DNA from: Mimachlamys varia
Taxonomy: Eukaryota; Mollusca; Bivalvia; Pectinida; Pectinidae
Length of the DNA stretch: 64,000 nt
Direction of reading: 5' to 3'
Assembly: GCA_947623455.1 (NCBI GenBank)
Contig: OX392529.1
Span: 59,911,186 to 59,975,185 of the forward strand
Shown: in pieces, positions 57,622 through 64,000 of the stretch
How the letters are laid out: every line of letters begins with the position of its first letter
How positions within the stretch are numbered: the first letter of the stretch is position 1
The notes under the pieces: generated by a model
Database searches by the model: none
Told to the model about the DNA's origin: nothing
Seen by the model: the letters and a program-made list of their open reading frames with translations, nothing else
Translations under genes and position numbers: made by a program

Positions 57622-58180
57622 TGTGCATTTGCACTCATTCCGGTAGCGAAAGTCATGCCGTGAATTGCGTAATTTTAAAAATTAATTTAAATTACATGTA
57701 AAGGGAATAAAAATCAGTTGGTGATAATGAAGGCATTGTTGGGTCCATTCTCTTGAAATAATGTCAATAAAGATGCGTTTGCACTCCATTTCGGTAACGA
57801 AAGTCGTGCCGTGAACTGCGTAATTTTAAAAATTAATTTAAAATACATGTAAAGGAAATAAACACCCAATCTCTTGTATATGACTCAAGTTCGTGATAAT
57901 GAAGGCATAATTGGGTCCATTCTCTTGAAATAATGTCAATAAAGATGCGTTTACACTCCATTTCGGTAACGAAAGTCGTGCCGTGAATTGCGTAATTTTG
58001 AAAAATGATATAAAAATTGTTCTGGATAAAATAAACCCCTGACCTTTTGCATGTACCCCTATGTAATGATAACGAGTGCATATTTAGGTCCATTCTCTTT
58101 AAAAATGTCATTTTAAAGCCCATTTTACCTCCTTTTCGGTAATTCAAGTCCATTCCGGTCCATTTCGGTAATCACCCCAA
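57622..58180 (+). repeat. ~150-175-bp tandem repeat, about four units
   Basis: The marker TTTCGGTAACGAAAGTCGTG recurs at about 57638, 57787, 57960 and (diverged) 58132, with GTCCATTCTCTTGAAATAAT between. It starts right at the LTR edge, so the Gypsy probably inserted in or beside it. Confidence 0.8.
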
Positions 58181-58761
58181 CCCCTTAAACAGTGACCCGT
58201 GGACGGGTCGGTTAAATTTCCACTTTCTAATTATAACTAATGAGGAATTCTGACTCTTGCAACCGAGTGTCGTCAAAATATTTAGCGGGTCATAACCCTT
58301 TGGACTAAATTAAAACCTGCCACACATTAATCATACGTTTAGGTTGGTATGATATGTCTGCGTCATAATGCAAACTTTTATTACCTTACAATAAAATACA
58401 TTTTATTATTGAAACAAACCAACATTTGTCTCTGCCAATGCTCCCGTAATTAATCGTCATCTTGCATAATTTCCACCTGGATATCGGGTGTAATTTTTTG
58501 CTTTGTTTTTATTTTGTGTCTAACACACTAATACCGTAAATGGATCAATATTCATTTGTAATAAAAACTGATATTTTAGTTAAATCTTTAAAGCACCGCA
58601 CTAAATTGTACATAACATTATAGTTTGATATACAACTCGTCAATCTCAACAACTTGCGCGTTATTGGGTTTACTCTAAATACTTAATCTCTTTTCTGAAA
58701 CTTTCTGATATCGAAACTTAATAACCTATACAAGAAAAACACTTCAACAGCTGTCGAAATA
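58181..58761. other. Intergenic, no feature seen
   Basis: AT-rich; no frame, repeat or RNA gene that I can support. Confidence 0.4.
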
Positions 58762-59495
58762 CACATACAGTTGAGTGTAGACTAAAGTTTACACAAAGTG
58801 CACTCAGAGTGCACTCCGTTTGGACTCCATGTAAACTTGGAGTGCACTCCGTTTGGACTCCATATGAACTTGGAGTGCACTCCAGGTCCACTCCGAGTCT
58901 ACCTGAAGTCATATCAGGCATTAATACCTCTACATGTAAGGGCCACATTCATATTACATTTTAAATTGTACATAGTACAACATATACATGTATCATAGAA
59001 ATCAATCAAACAATATTTATGAATCCATATTTTTGTTGCTGTAGATGTTTGTTTTAAAGTGTCATTATTTAGCTGTTTAACAAGCAATATTGACTGCCTG
59101 CTGTTTAATCATTGTATAATTTGTGTAATAAATTCCAATAGTTGAACTTGATATCAAAACATTAAAATGTATACTTACATTACTGTATTTGAATAACTGA
59201 TACAAAAGAATTGAATAAATTTCGAGGATTTACAATGCAATGAAGGATTTCGGAACAAGCACAACATAATCTATTTGACTTGTCCTTTGTGGTCTTACAA
59301 TATGTGACGTCTAGATCTGTGTGTGGATTTTAAAGGTTGTGTAGTGTTAAATTCAATTAAAATAAAATATAAAGTTATAAGAAAGTTATATTTTAATTAA
59401 AACAGACATTCAAGCATAATGTGAAGAAGATTTACTGTTTCACATTGAGAGTTTTCAATCAACAAAAACAACAACTTCAAAACACAATAAATAAT

Positions 59496-61576
59496 CAGAG
59501 ACGTATAAAGCCAGAGATTGGCAACTCTCTCTTTCTCTTACCGGAGCTCACCCGTGTCGGGCAATCCATCAACTTCATTGCTACGGTCGTTAGGGGAGTT
59601 CCGAAATGCAAAAAATACGGCTGCCATTGGCGGCATTGCAAATCATGTTATCAAAATAAAAAAATATATATATTATATCCTTTGATTTTTTCCTAGAAGA
59701 CCTATTTCAACATATTTTGATTACTATTTGCTGTTTTTCACTTCAACTCCATAAAATAATGACTATGCAGTTAAAACATGAAAATTTACCGTGGTTTACT
59801 GTGTAAAGAAAATAGAAAAGAATTTTCTTTAAACTCCTTTTTTCTAGACGGTCAATTTTAAATCTGTTTGGTGATTTGTATTTTATAATATGTTATATTT
59901 CAGTCTTTTTTGGTTCAGCTTCGGGAAATAACTGCAAAATTTCTTAATTCATCTGAGAATATACCGGTATTTCAAAATGAGGAAGTCATAATACAAAAAC
60001 AGGCAAAACTGTCGTTAAACTCCTTTTTTCTAGACGTTCAATTTTAAATCTATTCATGATTTAAATTCTATTTTTTTTCATAATATCCCTTCTCATATAT
60101 CGATTTGAAATAGAAATTAACTGAATATAGGGTGAACTATTACATTAAAAACATATTGAAAAAAAACATGTGATTTCACAATGTTTAACTTTTTATATAA
60201 GCATCCAAATGATAATTTTATTCACTTCGCCTATTGGCTAGTTGTCATTTCAACGCTAATAAGATACTGGGACACACAAATAAACCCTGTGGGGATGGAG
60301 AGCCGCGGGGGTCATCACAGGTGCAGATGACTTACCTGTGTGGAGATCTTACGGGAGCCGAACAAATGGAGGAAGGTGTGTGTAGGGAAAGCCTCAAGGG
60401 ATTGTTTAGTACTGTTAATTATAATCTTACACTTCTGACTAATTAGTATAACTATTCTAGGCGAAGTTCACGACATATTTACAACATATTGCCAACTGCT
60501 AATTCATACCCAATCTCTTACAGGTAAAAAATATAATTTACATTTTCACACAAGTTAGTCACCCTTATTTAACACTAATAACGATCCCCATGGATTGTGA
60601 AAAGTTCATATACATCTATTTTATTAATCAGATGGACTTTTTTTTTTTATCGCATGTTTATTTTTTTGAGATCTGTCATTAAACTTGTCTCCAGTATCCA
60701 CTGCACGCATAACGCAGCCCTATCTCGTGACAAATATCTGAGAACAATAGGCTCATGCGAGAAATTGTGAGATCTACGCGAGTTGCCAATCTCGTATCTT
60801 TTATCTACTACATTGAAATATTTATTGAAATGTTGTAGTAAAAATAATTTTAAATGGATTACAGCAGTAAGAGACGAATTAAACAATTTAGGTTTTGGTG
60901 AACTTTGCTTAAATCCATTTTGCTTAAATCCATACAGTTCTCAGTTAAATATAAAATTAATTATTCTTGATAAAACAAAGAATTTCTGATCAAGGCATGC
61001 AATTATCCCTTATAGCCTCATTGGAAAACTCGCTCAAATGTATTCTGTATAAACATATATTAAACTTCAACGAATCGTTACAATTTTACCTTACAAAATA
61101 TATTCCAAAGAAATACCGGATTTGTATAACTAGAATACGTACGTCTACCCATAAATGGCAGTAGAATATGGAAGGTATAATAACACACCTAGAGAACGTA
61201 GGTATTGTAAAGAATGTAACTCCACATCTGAACAGAAGGACGAGTATCATTTTTTATTAGTTTGTTCTAAATTTCAAAATCTCAGAGCTACATTCATCAA
61301 AAATTATTACTGGAAAAAACCATCTGTATTGAAAGTTGTTCAGCTTTTGAGTGTCCACAATATTAAAGAACTATGTTTACTGGGTAAATTCATCTATGAG
61401 GCAAACATATTAAGATTACCATAATTGATCAACACTGTCTCCACTCTTTTCACTTTGTCCATTATTTCCTGTGATTATTATCTAGATGTTTTTGTAAAAT
61501 GCATTGTATACTGATTGGTCAAATGGCCAAAAGTTTGAATAAAACTTGAAACAATCTCTGGCTTTATACGTCTCTG
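59496..61576. mobile_element. TIR DNA transposon with 32-bp TIR and 7-bp TSD
   Basis: Left TIR 59496-59527 begins CAGAGACGTATAAAGCCAG. The right TIR is its complement, split by a LINE into 60780-60793 and 61559-61576. Flanking 7-bp duplication AAATAAT at 59489-59495 and 61577-61583; copy A (48060 region) is the empty site. Without the LINE the element is about 1.3 kb. No transposase is recognised, so it is non-autonomous. A 7-bp duplication is uncommon among known superfamilies (Dada-type elements use 6-7); the CAGAG end also loosely recalls hAT, which makes 8. Superfamily left open. Confidence 0.85.
60794..61551 (+). mobile_element. 5'-truncated LINE nested in the right TIR
   Basis: Flanked by CAATCTC at 60787-60793 and 61552-61558, a target duplication lying inside the TIR sequence. 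Frames on plus (60783-61424) encode the C-terminus of a LINE RT protein: YRICITRIRTSTHKWQ, then VEYGRYNNTPRERRYCKEC and EYHFLLVCSKFQNLR, a zf-RVT type C..C/H..C knuckle, with a stop at about 61422. The 3' end AATAAAACTTGAAA is of the kind seen in CR1/L2-like LINEs. One frameshift at about 60990 and another near 61160. Confidence 0.8.
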
Positions 61577-62685
61577 AAATAATGAATGGCTTTTGATAAT
61601 TGGGTGTTGCCCGTCACCTCCCTATTCAGTGTTTTGTATGTATCAGGTCAGATCAACATTTAGACAGACTTACACTTGGCCATCTAATTATTATATAATT
61701 ATCCTCAGGCCTCAACCCCTCCTGGTCAAAATTTACCTGTATCAGGTCTGATACAAGGTGTGAAGATCTGGAGATAATAACCCAAGAGCCCCTGATAGTT
61801 AGTTGGGAATAGGTCATCACACCTTATACATGTATGACCTTTATTTATAATTGCAGGTACATGCTGCTGACAGTCTAGACCCAGGGTTCATATTACCTGT
61901 AATTTTACCTGGACAAAACCGAGTATAGTCTGTTTCAATATTTACAAGTCAAATAATTACCTGTTCATTTATTTCAAATTAAACTTAGCCTTCAATAGAA
62001 AATACTTTTTACTTTACAAAATGAAAAATGTTTTAATAAACATTGTAAAGGGAATAAATCAAATACAATGAAGCATTCCACAGGTGAGTTGCTACCTGAG
62101 AATTATAGTTACTTTTCAAAAACAGGCAATACTATTGCCTTATCTGTAATTTGTACCCATTGTTCTCACCCTGTACCTGTGTCCTATTTTCTAAAATACA
62201 AGGATATATGTAATTTTCGCTGAGTGGGACATTTTCCAAAACCTCTGACTATGGTGTTGCTGTATCTGCAGTTATGCAGTCGTCAGCAAAACCATAATTT
62301 ATTATAATTAAGCAGAACTCCGATAATTATCAGTTCAGCTTTTATTACTTTAAACCGTTTGGTTCATCAGTATAGTGCATATATATACAGTGCAAACAAG
62401 TAAAACAATACAAATTATAGACACATTATAGACACTGACCCTTATATGGACTAAATTATATAATATGAAAAGACAACAGACCTTTATCTTCTATGAACTT
62501 GAAACCTAAATACAAATACATACATATAATAGATAATATAATAGCCAAGACAAAATTAATATTCTAACATACCACAAACGGTACATGGTTTAATTCTGAT
62601 TAATCTAGATCTAAAACTGGTCAACATACATTACATTATGAAATATATCAATACTTTGGAATATCAGGTATGATTTGACTTATAT

Positions 62686-62705
62686 CAGAGACGTATACGT
62701 CTCTG
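62686..62705. mobile_element. Minimal two-end element: 20-bp palindrome with 7-bp TSD
   Basis: CAGAGACGTATACGTCTCTG, a perfect palindrome made of the first bases of the TIR at 59496 joined head to head. Flanked by CTTATAT at 62679-62685 and 62706-62712. Copy A at about 49050-49062 (GACTTATAGCG) has no such insertion. It appears to be the same element family reduced to its ends, or a product of its transposition. Confidence 0.75.
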
Positions 62706-63096
62706 CTTATATGGAACATATTTTATTATCTTTGATTGCATAGTACAATATCATAAAAAATATATATAACTTGAAGTATGACTCTTCTAATATTTAGAAA
62801 TGTCAGTTGGCCACTATAATTATAACAGATATTGACATAATAGTTTCATCCCAATATGACAAGGCTTTTCATCAATTTAAAAGTCTATAACTTTATGGTC
62901 TTGATTACCATTGTACATTTTACTCATACTTGTATTTGTAACATGTGATGTAATGTGGGACACTATCTTCAGTCAAAAAACTGTTCGTCATGCTCAAACG
63001 CCATACAAGCAAATAAAATATACACTGGTCTGGGAAAAGGCTCTACAATGTCAGCCATGTTATATTAGTTTAAGTTGACTAAATAGACGTTACACA

Positions 63097-63242
63097 ACGA
63101 GTGGTTGTTGGATATGGAATTTATTTCACTCTCGTTAATTATTTTTTAAAAGTTACAAAAGACACGAGCTTTAGCGAGTGTCTTTTGTAACTTTTGAAAA
63201 ATAATTAACGAGAGTGAAATGAATTCCATATCCAATAACGAC
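63097..63242. repeat. Near-perfect palindrome, ~62-bp arms
   Basis: Arms about 63103-63164 and 63177-63239 pair with about four mismatches (TTGGATATGGAATTTATTTC against its complement, then GTTAATTATTTTT and GTTACAAAAGACAC), loop about 12 bp (GAGCTTTAGCGA). The outer left part also occurs singly at 29877-29924. Probably a foldback MITE; no clear target duplication seen. Confidence 0.85.
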
Positions 63243-64000
63243 TAGTTTTTACCTGTTTCTACCACAATATTAAATTGGCAGTGTCAGTGTTGATTTTTGG
63301 AGTGAACCGCGGACTATTTGCGCGAAAACGCATCATCTCGCATAGATTCCCGCCAAGTTGTGACGTCGTCAACAATCGTGATTTCCGGTCAAAGTTCAAC
63401 TTCTCAACCAATCAAAAGTCCAGAAGGTCATATTCCACTAGTGGTATATAACATATATTTATCCAACAGTAAGCACGTTTATACAATGGTCTGAGAGTGG
63501 AATAACACGGGGTATTGTGGTAGAATAGCCAAAACCTAATTTGCGTCGTATATCCTCATACAACTACATATATTACCAAAGTTATGGTTCAATATCTCTA
63601 TCCATGGAGGACTCCATTAGCAGAAGCGACGAAATTATGACAGAAAGATGGAACACGGGAGCATAAAATTACTAAATCATGAGAGAATTAAAGGTACATA
63701 TATATATGGTACCATGGATTTAGATTTGAGCTCTGATATCTAAGTCTGTGATGGTACTTGGAGATAATTAAAGTTACATTTTATGTTTATATATAAGTGA
63801 AGCTGATTTTATTCTGGATGCATTGATGATAGATGTAGCTATAAAATAACATGAATGTCAAAGCATCAACAAAACATGAGATCTATACAGTGTAATTCTG
63901 AGGTCAAAGTCATACTTAAATATTTTTCATCATTACACAGACTGCAAATCCTGTATGCATGCAGTGCCTGTATGGTGTCGTCTCACGTAGCATACATTTG
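63243..64000. other. Right end of window, no gene seen
   Basis: AT-rich sequence with a slightly more GC-rich patch at 63296-63430. No supported coding frame. Confidence 0.4.

Larger units (their letters stand above)
58762..62906 (+). repeat. Duplicated block, copy B (with nested insertions)
   Basis: Counterpart of 47394-49258. Relative to copy A it has one extra unit of the GGAGTGCACTCC repeat, a 2.08-kb TIR element (59496-61576), a ~110-bp insertion at about 62322-62430, and the 20-bp palindrome at 62686-62705. Comparing A and B gives clean empty and filled sites. Confidence 0.85.

Noticed and set aside
1..64000. CRISPR array
   Set aside because: No array of equal direct repeats with unique equal spacers and no cas genes; the tandem arrays are ordinary satellites.

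Overview
This is an AT-rich eukaryotic window with introns, almost all of it transposable elements, tandem repeats and dispersed repeats. There is no operon structure. The mix points to a lophotrochozoan genome, most likely a bivalve mollusc: a Penelope-type reverse transcriptase, PIF/Harbinger, hAT (ZBED), MULE and tnp2/CACTA-like transposase genes, CR1-like and L1-like LINEs, Ty3/Gypsy elements, tRNA-derived SINEs, and dispersed repeats of the 'aaggtcacagg' and 'gttatggccctttgaa' type that I associate with bivalves. The organism call is an inference. I found no intact, clearly host-type gene.

Left part (1-17 kb): a foldback-prone repeat (repeat X; also at 10.1 and 37.2 kb); a complete hAT element at 2085-5797 with 8-bp target-site duplications (TSDs) and a four-exon, slightly damaged transposase; a truncated Penelope-type element (7.9-9.6 kb) and two of its 3' ends fused head to head (10.8-11.5 kb); a Tc1/IS630-like transposase scrap; and a 1-kb foldback at 16.1-17.1 kb.

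17.3-25.2 kb is a complete 7.9-kb PIF/Harbinger element with 16-bp perfect terminal inverted repeats (TIRs), inserted in a minisatellite with a TTG TSD. It has two convergent genes: a damaged transposase (minus strand, containing a 316-bp tandem duplication) and, on the plus strand, a phase-consistent five-exon gene for a small PHD-like zinc-finger protein where a Myb-like accessory protein would be expected. A SINE and a 2-kb tandem array sit in the last intron of that gene.

25.3-37.2 kb: a decayed FLYWCH/MULE transposase gene next to a CR1-like LINE with a 2A-like peptide motif and a PHD finger; then a long plus-strand multi-exon gene of the tnp2/CACTA-like transposase family, preceded by ETS and NRF1 promoter-type motifs.

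37.2-47.1 kb: tandem repeats, a second Penelope-type copy inserted in a ~60-bp minisatellite, an array of covarying hairpins at 43.2-43.5 kb, and two fragments of L1-like LINEs.

47.4-63 kb: two direct copies (A and B) of a ~1.9-kb sequence flank an OTU/MULE-like gene and two tail-to-tail Gypsy fragments. One Gypsy LTR carries four copies of a covarying hairpin. Copy B contains a TIR element (32-bp TIR, 7-bp TSD) with a LINE nested in its right TIR, and 1.1 kb away a 20-bp perfect palindrome that looks like the same element reduced to its two ends, again with a 7-bp TSD. All boundaries and exon structures were read by eye; no search or alignment program was run.
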